DNA of 64,000 nucleotides. It comes from Sambucus nigra. Taxonomy: Eukaryota > Streptophyta > Magnoliopsida > Dipsacales > Adoxaceae. Location: contig OX422211.1 in assembly GCA_949130495.1 (NCBI GenBank), forward strand, positions 538,100,872-538,164,871, in the 5' to 3' direction. Numbering within the stretch: position 1 is the first letter of the stretch; each line of letters opens with the position of its first letter. The position numbers and the translations under genes are program-made. This document shows positions 1-11,643 of this stretch, piece after piece. Below the pieces are notes generated by a model. That model was given only the letters and a program-made list of their open reading frames with translations. It was not told the DNA's origin and searched no databases.

Positions 1-1333
1 TATAGTTGAGCTTTAAACATCTATAGTTGGATGTTTGAACTTCTCTTGATTATTGTGATATAATCTTGTTTGGATGTTTTCTTAGCGATGCGTTAATGGC
101 CTTTCTTACATGACATTTTTATGTTGATGTTCTAATAACTTGGACTTTCATTTTACTTAGGCATAATTGCATGGTTGATTTGTTCCTTGTAATATATCTC
201 ATAATGTATTGATTGCTTGCTTTAATCTCAAGAACATTAGAGAGAAGACAATATAGTAATCATATATTAATTGTGTTGTTATTATACAAAAGCATTTTTG
301 GTTGCGTGGAGACCCATTCTATATAGCCTATGAGAGTAGACGATCAACCTAGATTGTATAAAGCGTTGTCTGGACTAAATCATAATTTAATATACTCACG
401 TGTATTTGAAACACACTAGAACACTCACGAATATATTCAAACTGGTTACCAACAATCTCAGAAGAGATATTCAGGTACACCATGAATTATTTACGTGTTA
501 ATTGAGTTCCTTGTACAACTCAATCTCTTACTTTTATGTATCAATAAATTATAAACCCTGACCCAGGGCAAATGGATTAAATCTCGAGCATTGAGAGACA
601 CTTTAGTAAAATAGTAACCTCTCTGTGGATGTAGGCAAGTTGTCGAATTATGTATATCATTGTTGTGTGTGTGATTTTGCTTTCTGTTCTTTATGATTGT
701 TTCGTGGATGCTTATTGTGATAATTCATGTACTCATAATTGAACCCGTCCATGGGAAGAAATTTCTGTTCTTGATAAAACATTAACTAATAGAAAGCCCG
801 CGATGTCTCACCAAAACAGAAACATTCCTCAAGTTAGCAATTTCCAAGAAGACCTAGTCCCATGTAGGGTCAGATCAGAGATTTGACGTATACAAATCCC
901 AAGTTTCTCTAAAAAAGACATCCTTCTAAAGAAATCCAAGGACCACCTAGGTTTACTCAGATCTCTAGATTGTTCGATGCTTATGAAGCTAGGATTTAAG
1001 AATAAGAGGAGGCTACCTCCAGGTGGAAGAGAATGCTTGCCTTCAGAGGCGACTTTTGATAATGGAGAGAGATATCCATAGAGATACATGGAAACTTTGT
1101 GATAAAACTCCTCATCCTCAGGAGAGTAACTCTTTAGCAAAGGAGAAGCTCCATATGAGACAAGGATAGAACGAAACGTAGAAGATTAGAGCATGGTCGA
1201 TCAGAGCATGACTAGTCAGAGAGGATCCATAGGAGCACAAATTGACAGAATGAGGATATTCGGATTCTAGTTCGTAGAGAGATGGATCAATATCCAACCA
1301 ATTGAGGAGTCAGGTCTACCAAGGATCTAGCTA
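1..1333. other. Unassigned AT-rich sequence upstream of TatA gag
   Basis: I see no gene here. Because it directly precedes the gag of the TatA retroelement it may hold the decayed 5' LTR and leader, but I found no primer binding site and no second LTR copy to prove this. Open frames in it are short and have no recognisable motif. Confidence 0.4.
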
Positions 1334-2290
1334 GGAGAGCTTTCAATACCGAGATGAAATCTCCTTTCCTAAGGGCGATTGAAAAGGAGGAACCCCTAAA
1401 GAAGTTTTCTGTTCCCAAGTTCAAAATTTATGACGGGAAGACATATCCCATATACCACATTCAGCAATACAGACAAGCGATGACCTCATGGAGACATAAT
1501 GACACACTGATGTGTTAGATTTTCCCTTCTAGCCTACATGATGTAGCAAAAAAGTGGTTTGATAAGTTGCCTCACAAGTCGATCAGAAACTTCAAGGTCC
1601 TAGTAGAGACTTTTATCACGCGCTTCATAAATAGCAGCTCCCATCCCAAGTGGATGGATGCAGTACTCACGATAAAGAAAAATTCGAAAGAGAGCCTTTA
1701 CAACTATGCTAAGTGGTGATGGGAAGTGTTCAACGAAGTCGAGGATTTCTCGGAGCAAGTTGCCATTTCATCCTTAAAAATTAGTCTGTCGACGACCTCT
1801 TTGTTGCACCAGTCCCTGACCAAGAAAAAAGCCAGTACTATTGACGATATCATGCTTCGTATTGAGAAATACACCAAAGTGGAAGATGTGGTTCATTCTA
1901 ATATAGTGGACAACGATCGAGCAAAGGTAATGAAAGAAGGAGAAAAAAGTGATACTCCAAAGGAGGGGAATAAGAATGGAGGCAAGAACGACTCTAATAA
2001 TGGGAACAAGACTGATCCTTTTAAGGCATTTTAGGCAGTTAACACAGTCTTCAACGAACCTATTTATAAGATTTTAAGCAAGATCAAAGACTAACCGTTC
2101 ATTAATGGGTCCAAGGAGATGGGTGGCGATATAACAAAAACAAATAACGTGCTGAGATGCGCATTCCATTAGGAGGGTGTCCACATGACTAAAAATTACA
2201 AGGCTCAGAAGTCACACTTGAATGAGTTGGCCTAAGATGGGCACCTCAATGAGAAAATATAGAAGAAATCAGACAAGGTCACTGTTAATG
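1334..2290 (+). pseudogene. TatA gag (Ty3/gypsy, Tat lineage), decayed
   Basis: This is the capsid (gag) gene of an old Ty3/gypsy retrotransposon. In one frame from about 1334 it reads a Tat-type gag start (PKFKIYDG, then a capsid core with AKKWFDKLP and FKVLVETFITRF) up to a Lys/Asn-rich tail ending near 2034. In-frame stops lie at about 1516 (TAG) and 1717 (TGA). Beyond 2035 the frame changes, and a degraded zinc-knuckle-like segment follows near 2155-2230 (VHMTKNYKAQKSHLNE). The gene cannot make a full capsid. Protease and RT remnants of the same element follow on the same strand. Confidence 0.75.
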
Positions 2291-2514
2291 GCGATCAGAA
2301 GTCGGATAACATCCTTTATGATAACATGGGACATAAGAGTAAATATAAGGGAATGTCATTTGGATGGAGCTGAAAAAGGTCACTCCTGTCAAAGAGGCAT
2401 TTTAGATTGACCCTACTAAGACCCATGCTGGTAAGTGACGATGACCAGAGGACGTCAACGATGCCCAGAATATTATTTTCATTGAAGAAGATTTGGTTGG
2501 AATGAGAACCTGAC

Positions 2515-2975
2515 ATCATGACGCACTGGTGATTGCCCTCATAATTGCCAATTGGGATGTTGATAAGATTCTCGTGGACTAGGGGAGTTCATCAGAGGTG
2601 ATATACCTGGAGTTATTCCATAAGCTTCGCTGACCATAACGAGGCCATAGTTCCTTTGGTCGACTTCATAATGCCGCTAGGATAGATATTGCTGCCAGTC
2701 AGAGCAGGAAACATCTCGAAGCCGATTGAGTTCTTGGTGGTGGACATGGAGTCCTCGTATCACGCTATCTTAGGCAAGGGTTGGTTGCATGCCATGAGGG
2801 ATGTACCATCCACCTATCACCCAAAGCTTAACTGTATCTCTAATCTTGGAATGGTCGAAATTTGTAGCGACGAGGCCACTACAAGGATGTCCTTCATCGC
2901 AGACATTCCCCCTAGAAAGGAAAAGAAGAAGGAACTAAAGGATGTTCAGGATGGGGCTACACCCTCCATATAACA
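2515..2975 (+). pseudogene. TatA aspartic protease, decayed
   Basis: This is the retroviral-type aspartic protease of TatA, which would cleave the Gag-Pol polyprotein. The N-terminal part reads VDKILVD, then a TAG stop, then GSSSEVIYLELFHKL near 2565-2625. The stop therefore falls inside the catalytic D-S/T-G triad. The C-terminal half, 2689-2973, carries the second conserved segment (YHAILGKGWLHAM) followed by VPSTYH, as in Tat proteases. Frame changes separate the two halves. The assignment rests on order and motifs and is firm; the gene is dead. Confidence 0.7.
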
Positions 2976-3033
2976 ATTACGGTACGGACGACTAGGGGTG
3001 GAGGAGACCTAGGTACACCCCGCTGATAGGGTT

Positions 3034-3892
3034 AGTTAAATCTTGGAAGAAGTTGGAGTCGATGACAACTTGCTAGAAAGAAAATTTCTAATTAAAGCCA
3101 CATTTTTCGATCAAGAGAAGAAAAAACCGATTGCCTTTATGAAAACAAATCTAGATGTTTTTGCTTGGGAACCATACGATTTTTCAGGGATTAATTCTAA
3201 CGTATCCTGCCATCACCTGCATGTCGATTCAACCTTCAAGCTGATCACTTAAAAGGCCTGTCGAACAGCCCTCGAGAAGGCTAAAGTAGTGGAAAATAAA
3301 GTGGGGAAGCTACTAAATGCAGTATAAATTAGGTAAGTTCAGTTACCTAAACGCCTATCCAACCCAGTAGTGGACTGCAAGAGTAATGGAAGTTGGAGGT
3401 TCTATTTTGATTTCACAGATCTCAACAGAGCATGTCCCAAAGATAACTTTTCACTCCCTAAAATTGATCAGTTGGTTGATGCTATGGCAACACATGAAAG
3501 TATGACTTTTTGGACACCCGTTCAGGGTACCATTAGATTCCATTTTTCGGCCTCGACCAGGACAAAACATCCTTCATAACCCCCATTAGGTTATATTACT
3601 ATAAGGTTGTGCCGTTTGGCCTAAAGAATACATGGGTGACTTATTAGAGGCTTGTCACCAAGATGTTCAAAAGGTAGATTTGAGACATGATGTAGGTCTA
3701 TATTGATGATGTTCTAGTCAAGAGTAAGAATAAGGGCGATCACCTCATAAAATTAGCCAGAACCTTTACTATCCTAAGGAAATACCGAATGAAACTTAAT
3801 ACAGGTAAGTGTTCATTTGGTCTCTAGTCAGGAAAGTTCTTAGGATATCTAGTCATTAAAAAAGGAATTGAGGCCAATCCAGATCAAATCGA
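3034..3892 (+). pseudogene. TatA reverse transcriptase, interrupted
   Basis: This is the Ty3/gypsy reverse transcriptase. Motifs appear in order: the pre-RT segment with DVFAWEP (3150-3180); WRFYFDFTDLNRACPKDNF (3394-3450); the catalytic box VYIDDVLVKS (about 3693-3723), intact; and KYRMKLNTGKCSFGL with GKFLGY (3780-3850). Several in-frame stops and at least two frame changes break it, for example at 3250 and 3577. Tat-type RT homology ends near 3892 at EANPDQIDAV. From there the sequence is integrase of a different lineage, and the matching TatA RNase H resumes only at 6739. Confidence 0.8.
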
Positions 3893-3897
3893 CGCTG

Positions 3898-4450
3898 TCG
3901 TAGAGGGGTCACGATTCCATTTGGGTGATAGTGGATCGATTGAACAAGGTCGCCTATTTCTTACCAGTTTGCGCCGACTATGAGATGAGTCAGTATGTGT
4001 AGCGGTTCATTGCCTAGATAGTTAAGCTGCACGAGGTGCCACTTAACATTGTGTTTGATAGAGGCAAGATCTTTATGTCTCACTTATAGTAGAGCTTCCA
4101 GGAGGCTATGGGTACAGACTTGCGATTGAGTACCGCTTATCATCCACAAACAGATGGGCAGACTAAGCGGGTTAATCATATGCTAGAGTACATGTTGAGG
4201 ATTTGCATTTTGGATTTTGGGGAAGGATGGGAGCGATACCTTCCATTGGTAAAGTTCGCATATAATAACTCTTACCAAAATACTATCGGCGTAGCACCAT
4301 TTGAGGCATTGTATGGGAGAACTTGTCGTTTGACCGCTTGCTGGTTAGAGGTGGGGGATAATAAGTTATTGGGGGTCAGAAATGATATAGGAGACGACTG
4401 CCAAGATCGAGCTAATTCGGGGATGTATTCGAATCGCTCAGGATAAGAAA
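3898..4450 (+). pseudogene. Chromovirus integrase core, truncated
   Basis: This encodes the catalytic core of a chromovirus-type integrase, which joins element cDNA to the chromosome. Visible motifs are HDSIWVIVDRL with YFLPV (3910-3970), the degraded second-aspartate region (VFDRGKIFMSHL, 4050-4085), and from 4108 the AYHPQTDGQTKRVNHMLE segment with FAYNNSYQ and FEALYGRTC. Stops are present near 3998, 4017 and 4088. In the DGQTKRVN segment, lysine occupies the place where integrases normally carry the catalytic glutamate. The N-terminal zinc finger is missing. Confidence 0.75.
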
Positions 4451-4462
4451 AAGAGTTAGGTC

Positions 4463-4705
4463 GATGTTGATCAGAGGCAAGTGGAGTTACAGAACCAAGT
4501 GTTGGTTCGTGTGTCTCTTATGAAGGGGGTCATGATATTAGGAAAGAAAGGGAATCTTGCACCGAGATATGTGGGACCATTCCCTATTATTGAGAGAGTG
4601 GGACCAGTAGCTTACAAGCTGGGTTTACCGGAGCACCTTCATCGGATACACGATGTGTTCCATGTAGCATCGCTGAAGAGGTACAGCTTACATTCTCTTG
4701 AATGA
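4463..4705 (+). pseudogene. Chromovirus integrase C-terminal tail
   Basis: This is the C-terminal extension typical of chromovirus integrases: KGVMILGKKGNLAPRYVGPF, then IIERVGPVAYKLGLPE and RIHDVFHVASLKRY. In the family this block precedes the chromodomain that targets integration to particular chromatin. The chromodomain is not readable: after 4705 there is a stop and only a weak EIILMHEE-like trace. The block lies one frame change downstream of the integrase core. Confidence 0.7.
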
Positions 4706-4802
4706 AAATTATAAGGATTTGATGTTGTGTTTACGTTAGAAATCATCCTAATGCATGAAGAAATGGTTAGGGACAATTGGTTTCAAGGTTGGTGAAGAAA
4801 CA

Positions 4803-5372
4803 TGTAATTAATGGGAGTAAAATGGTGAAAAATGCACTTGCATAAGGAAAAAGATGGTACAACAGGTTTTCGAATCGATTCGGCCAAGAGGCGAATCGAT
4901 TTGGTAAGGCGAATCAATTGGCCTCCTGGAGAATCGATTCTGTTTCCCAGAAAACATGAAAAATTCCCTTTTAATCCTAGAAATCCTAAACTATTGTTAG
5001 GAAAACTTTTGGGACATTGTTAGAATATAATGATGGATTTATTATACTGCAGTAAGCCATGATAGGGTTAAGGGATTAAATCTTATCGAGAGAATTAAGA
5101 TAATGATTAAATGGGATTAAACGATAATGCAATCAATTCAAGGGAATGAGAATGTAATTAAGGGAAGCGTGAGTGAGCTTATGATATGGACCATTAGGGT
5201 AAGGAAGACTTAGCTACTAAAATAGGATAAGGGGTAACTAGTCCCCTTAAAGTAGAGAATAATACTTAATTAAATGCGATAGTGAGAATAATCATAAATT
5301 GAAAGTACGGTGAGTATTGGAGTGATATATACTACGTACGAATGATGATAATTAGGTTGTGTGAATACCTAC

Positions 5373-5404
<32 letters not shown>

Positions 5405-6738
5405 GTGTGTACCTATTATATGATTGATGATATATGTTAACATACCAACGATACCTGCTATCTCGGAGGTTCCCGAGCAGCAGGCGATCCCACCTTGCTG
5501 ATTCCAAGGAGGTCTAGATTTATGCCTCAGAACAGAGAATTTAGGGCGGCTCACTATGTGTTGTGTATTAGTGTGTCCGGCATGTAATTTGGGTATGTTA
5601 GGTATGTACGTATCCCAAATAATTAGAACCATGTTCGCCTCCACTGCTTGTTATTTGATTTTGGGTTCGAGGAGATGTACTGAACCTTTTGTCCCTATAT
5701 AGTATGAGAGGTACTTGGACTGGTACCAGAGTATGCTCATGTTTCACGGTGGTCCCATTGAGAGACACCGTAATGATATATATTAGCAAGGTAAATATAT
5801 TTTCACCAAGGTGAATATTCTATTTACGTGTGACAGTAGACATTTAGATAGTATATATCGAAAGATTGAATTAAGTAGTGAAACTTAATTAATTGAGCAA
5901 TGAGTATATAAGTGAAATGGTAATTTCAACTCTTATAACGTATAAGAAACCTTAACTAACGGGTTAAGTACTGTGTTGGTAGTACGAGAACAAAGACGTG
6001 TTCATATTTAGAAATACTTAAGTCTAGTTAGCTTGGGTAGAATAACTAGGTGGGCTAAGTAGAAATGTTAGGTGTGGATAATAGTTGAAAGGTGAGGAAA
6101 CTCAAGAGAGTGTGCGTGAACCTAACACGTGTAATCAATAAGTGATTCTAAATTATGATAAATACTTGATAAATATTTTCAAAATATTTTGGGTTCTAAC
6201 CCTTGTTATAAAGTCTTTTCAAAACATTTTTAGTGTCCAGCCACAGGGACGTCAGACTTGATGATTCCTTACAGGGACGCATAGCTGCAAAGTTGTGGAG
6301 GCTTGCAGAGTTTTGATTAGACGCGTCTATCCTTTCATTCCTAAAGTAGGAATTTAGTCCATTATTTCAGTTTGGGCATGTTTGCCCCATTTGAGACTTT
6401 ATTCTTTCAGCAGTTCAGTTTTAGATATTCTTATTAATTGGATTCATTATTTAGTTTCGGGTTTTTAGCGGTGGTTTATTCGGTAACACTTTATTTATTT
6501 ATTTACTTGAGATGTTTTGGACTCTAGTATTGTGTGAATGCTGTAATTCAGTTTTTTTGCATATTATTATTTATCTGTTTAATGGAAGATAAAATTTGGC
6601 ACCGACTTAATTAACTAATAGGAGATTAGTAATTAATTTGGTTTTCGACAGTGATGCTGAGAATGAACTAATTTGTAAATTCTATTTTAATTTGATAAAT
6701 GCCTGATCAACCGATATTTAATTAGGAGGGGTGTCACA
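4803..6738 (+). repeat. Chromovirus 3' LTR (start approximate)
   Basis: This is the probable 3' LTR of the nested chromovirus. The right end is well defined (GGGGTGTCACA ending at 6738). The left end is placed at the first TG after the pol tail (TGTAAT at 4803) and is uncertain. Cytosine-rich ATCGATTC-type words near 4873-4940 recur in other chromovirus-like stretches of this window (43570-43640 and 59115-59150). A (TA)n tract lies at 5373-5399. No second LTR survives because the 5' half of the element is gone. Confidence 0.5.
5371..5399. repeat. (TA)n microsatellite
   Basis: A run of about 14 TA dinucleotides inside the chromovirus LTR. Confidence 0.9.
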
Positions 6739-7150
6739 GACTGGACCCTTTACGTTGATGGAGCTTTCAATTACAAAGGGGAAGGAGTAGGAATCATCCT
6801 CATCATTATGAAAGATGTTGTTATCGAGTAAGGAATCAGATTGGGATTTGATACTCCAACAACTAAGATGAATACAAAGAACATATCACTGGCTTGCGCA
6901 AGACCTAACTTTTAGGAGAAAAGCGCCTTCACGTGTTCAGCGACTCCAAGCTAGTCTCCAAGAAACTAAGTGGGAAATTCAATGAAAAAGATGATAGAAT
7001 GGAAGCCTACCTCGTCGTGGTAAGAGGACTTATGTCAAGATTTAAGAAGGTGGACATTTAATATTTCCACCGGGGAAGAACTGTCACGCAGATGCCTAAG
7101 TAGCCTTAAGATCATAAGTGGACTCTGACATAAGGAGAACCATTTAGGAA
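6739..7150 (+). pseudogene. TatA RNase H (Tat-type second RNase H)
   Basis: The sequence resumes in TatA immediately after the nested LTR, with DWTLYVDGAFN followed by GEGVGIILI and IRLGFDTPT. This is the archaeal-type second RNase H characteristic of Tat/Ogre elements, which degrades the RNA strand of the RNA:DNA hybrid. The first catalytic aspartate (YVDG) is kept, but stops at about 6830 and later frame changes destroy the rest. Downstream motifs (HVFSDSKLV-like and DALA-like) are only faint near 6930-7100. Confidence 0.65.
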
Positions 7151-8480
7151 GAGTTCCTCGTGCAACCAAGCATTGACCAGATAGTCATAGCCGAGCGAGT
7201 CCTCCTCACAGAGAAGGCCCCAAGTTGTGTGGTTTCCATCCTCACCTATTTACGGAGCGACATACTATTGGATGATAAGAGGTTGGCCCATAAGGTGAGG
7301 GTTAAGGCTTCCTATTTTTATCTCGCCGTAGGGGGAAGCTCTACAAGAAGTCATTCACAGGCCCTTATTTCCAGTGCGTTCACCCACATGACACCGAACA
7401 AGTACTTAGCGAGCTTCATGTGGGCATTTTTAGGAGTCACACATGAGGGAGACCATCGACCTTCCGAGCAATTAAGGAGGGTTATCGATGGACTCATATG
7501 CAAAAGGATGCATGCACTTATGTTCGCAAGTGTGAAAAATCTCATAAGCACTCTTTCATGGTCCACCATCTCGCTAGTGACCTAAAATCCCTAATAAGAC
7601 CACGACCATTTGCGCAATAGGGACTAAATGTTGTGGGACCACTACAAACCACATCTAAAAATTACAAGTATCTGCTGGTTGGCACAGACTACTTTACTAA
7701 ATGGGTAGTGGCAGAACCACTGATGAACATTGGCTACTCAGATATGACCAGGTTTATCTGGAGGAGCATTATAATATGCTTTGGGATACTAAGGACTATC
7801 AAAATCGATAACGGCACGCAATTTGAAAGTATCTTTTTTCAGGGTTCCTGTGATGAGCATGGTATCTGGCACCACTTCAGTTCTGTTGCGTATCACCAAT
7901 ATAACGGTTAGACAGAAGCTTCCAACAAAACCATGGTCGATGGACTGAAAAAGAGGTTGGAAAGAGCCAAGCGTGGCTGGGTGGATAATCTCCCTCATGT
8001 TTTATGGGTATACCGTACCACTCCCATGAGTCCAACTGGGAAAACATCCTTTGCGCTCGCTTATGGAATGGAAATTATTATTCCACTGGAAGCAGGACTC
8101 CATACTATAAGAACCACCTTAGTCGACCAAGGCCTTAATAATAATGCATTGTGCACTGAACTTAACTTAGAAGACGAGCAAAAAGAGCTGTCCATGATCA
8201 AGCTGACTTCCTATCAGCAATAACTGTCCAGGTAGTATAATTAGAAAATTAATCCGAGGAATTTTTTGGTAGGAGACTATGCCCTAAGCAAAGTCCTTGG
8301 CAGTGCCATAAAACCATCAGATGGGAAGTTGGGACCAAAATGGGAAAGACATTTTAGGGTGATAAGGGATGACCTTCAGGGAGCATATCATGGGAAATAC
8401 TGGAGGGCTCAGAGATACCAAGATACTGGAACATATCCAATCTCAAGAAGTTCAACTTTTAGTCTTCTTTATATTTTGTT
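7150..8480 (+). pseudogene. TatA integrase, decayed
   Basis: This is the integrase of TatA. A zinc-binding HHCC region lies near 7370-7560 and is split between frames. The core is read from about 7590: GLNVVGPL, YKYLLVGTDYFTKWVVAEPL, KIDNGTQFES (second aspartate intact), a stop, then TEASNKTMVDGLKKRLE (glutamate intact), and HVLWVYRTTPMSPTGKTSF. The first catalytic aspartate (GxDxVGP in relatives) is asparagine here, so the enzyme would be inactive even without the stops at about 7908 and 8221. The C-terminal beta-barrel region reaches about 8480. Confidence 0.8.
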
Positions 8481-9354
8481 CGCACAATTAGGTTAATCCA
8501 ATGTTCATTTTCAAACTTATGTCGCTTGCAAGTAATCATTTAATGAATAAAGGCCGATTAGCCCTCGCACTTTGATACTATATATTGGCAACTTAGTATT
8601 TCTTGATCGCATCTCAGTATTACACAACCTTCCAAATGATAACTTCCTCGTGCATAGTAGAACTCCTGGGGATTGCAATAAGTTTTTTAACTTGTTTCAA
8701 TCAAGGAATCTCACGTGCCGAGTAGGGTTAGCAGTAGTTATGACAATTCAGTAAAAATATTTTAATTACTATAACCCTCAGGTCTTTGTTGTAAATACAA
8801 TAGACCTCATGAGTTTCCCTGATAACAACAAAAGTCCTACAGGGGATCCTTAGGCAATAAAGCTAACTGAGGTTGGTCACTAACTTTATTGGTCGTAAAA
8901 AACAAACATGTTCGGGCGGATGTCTCATCTACCAAGTGCATTCTTGCCATCATGTCACTTTGGCCTAAGGGAGTGTGATGACACTACCTAAAAGGTAAAG
9001 TAAATGGAATGATAATTCTAAGGCATATTGGACTGGGATAGTGTTGAAATTCATAGTAACATATGGCTAGCATGTATTCTTAATATCATATAGTCAGCTA
9101 AAAAACCCAGAATGATTAAACCCAGGTACTAGCCCATTTAAATAGTAAAAGGCCTAAGATGGTCAATAAATATTATTTTGTCGACAAGGATGTTAAGTAA
9201 CGAGCAACAACTCTTTCCAGTTCAAATATAAGCAATAATTATTAACACATGTTTAGTCAGCACATGCTCAAAATATGGAAAAAGTTAATAAATGAAGTTT
9301 TTTATTAAAGTGTGAAATTAAAATTATATCAAGACTAAAAATACACAAGGCCCT
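8481..9354. other. Unassigned stretch downstream of TatA pol
   Basis: Non-coding sequence following the TatA integrase, probably its 3' untranslated region. I see no domain, no repeat array and no clear polypurine tract. The 60-codon open frame near 8572 has no recognisable motif and is not supported. Confidence 0.4.
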
Positions 9355-9620
9355 AAGATGGTCCAGGATGGCAAGCAAGATATTCTCTAACGAGTGCCCT
9401 TTGACCATCATCTAGTCTAGGGGAGAGCTCTTCCATGTCGTCATCAAGATCTTACTCCAAGAGCTGGGAAGGGATATCATCGACCAGGATCCACTCGTCG
9501 TCCTTTGAGAAAGGATTATGGCAGTAGAACGCACAGTTGACCTTGTATTTATACCAAAGTCTGAACTCCCTGGGTGTCTAAATGAGCACATGGCTAAATG
9601 GGTATTTGAGATTCTCATGA
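9355..9620 (-). pseudogene. Candidate antisense ORF fragment of TatA
   Basis: On the minus strand a coherent, hydrophilic reading frame runs with one in-frame TAA, passing REFRLWYKYKV, KDDEWILVDDIPSQLLE and MEELSPRLDDG. It lies 3' of TatA pol and on the opposite strand. This is the position and orientation of the aORF found in several Tat elements and seen at 25173-27286 in TatB. Similarity to the TatB aORF by eye is weak (PELSLDEKDIIEYL against EELSPRLDDGQRALV). The alternative is chance. Confidence is low to moderate. Confidence 0.3.
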
Positions 9621-10028
9621 AATTCCAATGTTATTAAAAAAATATTTTTCTTTCCTTATCTCTCATAATATTTACAATCGGGTTTACAACTATCAATCTC
9701 TTTAACAAAGCGATTTTCCTCTTTTAAGGCCTTGTTTTTGTGTTTAATATTTCATTATGCTGTGTTTCTTTACTAACTAATCATTTATGAGGCTAAATTT
9801 TAGAGTAAGGATTGAATAATACAAGGTTAATTTACTAACAAATTGAGAAATTGGGGATTTAATATGTGGGACATATGTGGGGTTTTATCTTGTTACTATG
9901 ACTTCTATGCTTGTGGAGACGATGTGATAAGTCAGTCAAAAACTTCTTTGACTGTGATGTGTCCTAATGTGTAGGCTTTCACTATGTGCAAGAGTATAAG
10001 TACTAATTTTTTAATTCAACTACCAAGT

Positions 10029-10059
<31 letters not shown>

Positions 10060-10588
10060 TATGATATTGAGGAATATATGTTCAAAAGTCGTTTAATAAT
10101 GTATGATTTTTATTATGATCACCAGTCCTCTCAAGTATGTAAATATTATGTGTGAGATATGATTAAGGTTAACAATAATCATGCTAGTACAAGGACGACA
10201 TATTTCACTATGAATTTGAATGTGTATGGACTTTTTTCAACAACAATTTTATAAACTCATTTTTATCCAAGTTATTTTCAAGACCCATTTCAATTCTAAA
10301 AACCTTTTCTTTGTCTTAAGAGGACTTTGTTTCTCAAAAACAACCTTTTGACAAAAAACTTTTTCAAAGGAAAGAACCTATTTATTCTTCTATAAAACAT
10401 TATCCTTTCAAAACATTTTCTTCTAGAAAGTCCTTTCCACTATTTTCTTTTTACAAGTAAGATCCATCTATTTCCAAAATTTGAGACAAATGTCTTTTTT
10501 TCGAAAATTCCCCCTTTTAGATATGATCTTTAAACTCAAAATATATATTTTCAATATAAGTTTCTATGATCTAGGCTCTGATGACAAT
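9621..10588. other. Unassigned AT-rich sequence with microsatellite
   Basis: No gene is recognised. A (TG)n tract followed by a run of about 16-17 G lies at 10025-10056. A CTTTTC/CCTTTT-rich pyrimidine stretch lies at 10250-10450. Confidence 0.5.
10025..10056. repeat. (TG)n plus poly-G tract
   Basis: A TG run passes directly into an uninterrupted G run. Such tracts are hard to assemble, so the exact length may not be reliable. Confidence 0.85.
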
Positions 10589-11616
10589 TGTTGGTCCGGA
10601 ATAATCCAAAGGGGGATGATGAATTGGGATTATGACACCTATATGAATTTTTACAAATTAACATTTCTTTCTTTCTTTTCATTAACATTTTATAAAATTT
10701 GCAGCTTAGTAAAAGGCATTTACTTAGTTTGTTGATAAAACATATTATCTAATGTTGTTATGCATCTATTCAAATTCATATTCACATTTAAGCAATATAA
10801 GTAGTAAGAATTTTTAAAGTAAACAATGAATGTAAACATAATAAAGGAGGTGAGAGGATTTAAGGACCTTTGCAAATCGAGATTTTAATGTGGTTCAAAA
10901 CTGCCTACGTCCATGCTTGATATAGTACTCAACAACTTCACTATATTCGGCTCACTTATGGTTTAACCAAAACCTCCCAAGGGATAACACCTTGGAAAAC
11001 TCCAACCAACAATATGATACCCAAGCGGTAAACACGTAATAGCTCAAGGGCACACCTTAAATACCCATAATAGTGACACTACTCGTCGTGAAGATACAAT
11101 GAATTTCAATCATAATACAATGAAGTTCAACCATAATCAATAGTACAAGATTGGTAATCGAAATGTAAAAAGAAATTTCTTTACTAAAATAATTGTAATA
11201 TGTGTTTACTTGCTATTTCTATAAAAGTAAACAAACAAGAATTCCCATGTATTTTTCTCAATTATTTGGGTAGGGATCTATCTCTTAGGAGATTTATCTT
11301 TTAATCTCTAAGCACAAATGTTATTTTTTAGTAACTTGGATCAAGAGAGATTTTATGTTTAAATCACTTTGAAACATAAGTGGGAATTTTGATAGGTTTG
11401 TTGCTCAAAAGCAATCTTGAAAAGTGGGTGGAAATTTCTCTCTCTATAAATTCATTATGGTTTGGATCATCAAGAACTTGGCTTATATGGGGTTGGGTGT
11501 GTAATTTGGATGATATGGGTTTTGAGTCTTCAGACTCACGTGGTTTGGTTTGGTTTGGAACTTGGATATCATGGGTTTGAATTTTAAAGCTTTACTTCAA
11601 TTGAGTTATGGTTACA
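10574..11616 (-). repeat. Possible minus-strand LTR with tRNA-Met PBS
   Basis: On the minus strand a word close to the initiator-Met primer site (TGTCATCAGAGC, compared with the usual TGGTATCAGAGC) lies at 10574-10585. It sits just inside an LTR-like edge (plus strand TGTTGGTCCGG at 10589). A matching outer edge could be GGTTACA at 11616. No second LTR and no pol are visible, so this is a tentative remnant of a copia- or gypsy-type element. Confidence 0.3.
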
Positions 11617-11643
11617 AAGGAGATTTAATTTTGAATATAATAT

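Larger units (their letters stand above)
3893..6738 (+). mobile_element. Chromovirus remnant nested in TatA
   Basis: This is a 5'-truncated chromovirus (Ty3/gypsy) retrotransposon interrupting TatA. The left edge is abrupt: TatA RT motifs stop and a chromovirus integrase core (HDSIWVIVDRL) begins mid-domain. The right edge is the CA end of an LTR at 6738, immediately followed by the TatA RNase H start (DWTLYVDGA). gag, protease, RT and the integrase zinc finger are missing, and so is the TatA segment joining RT to RNase H. A deletion after insertion, removing parts of both elements, is the simplest explanation. With the left end lost no target duplication can be checked. Confidence 0.75.
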
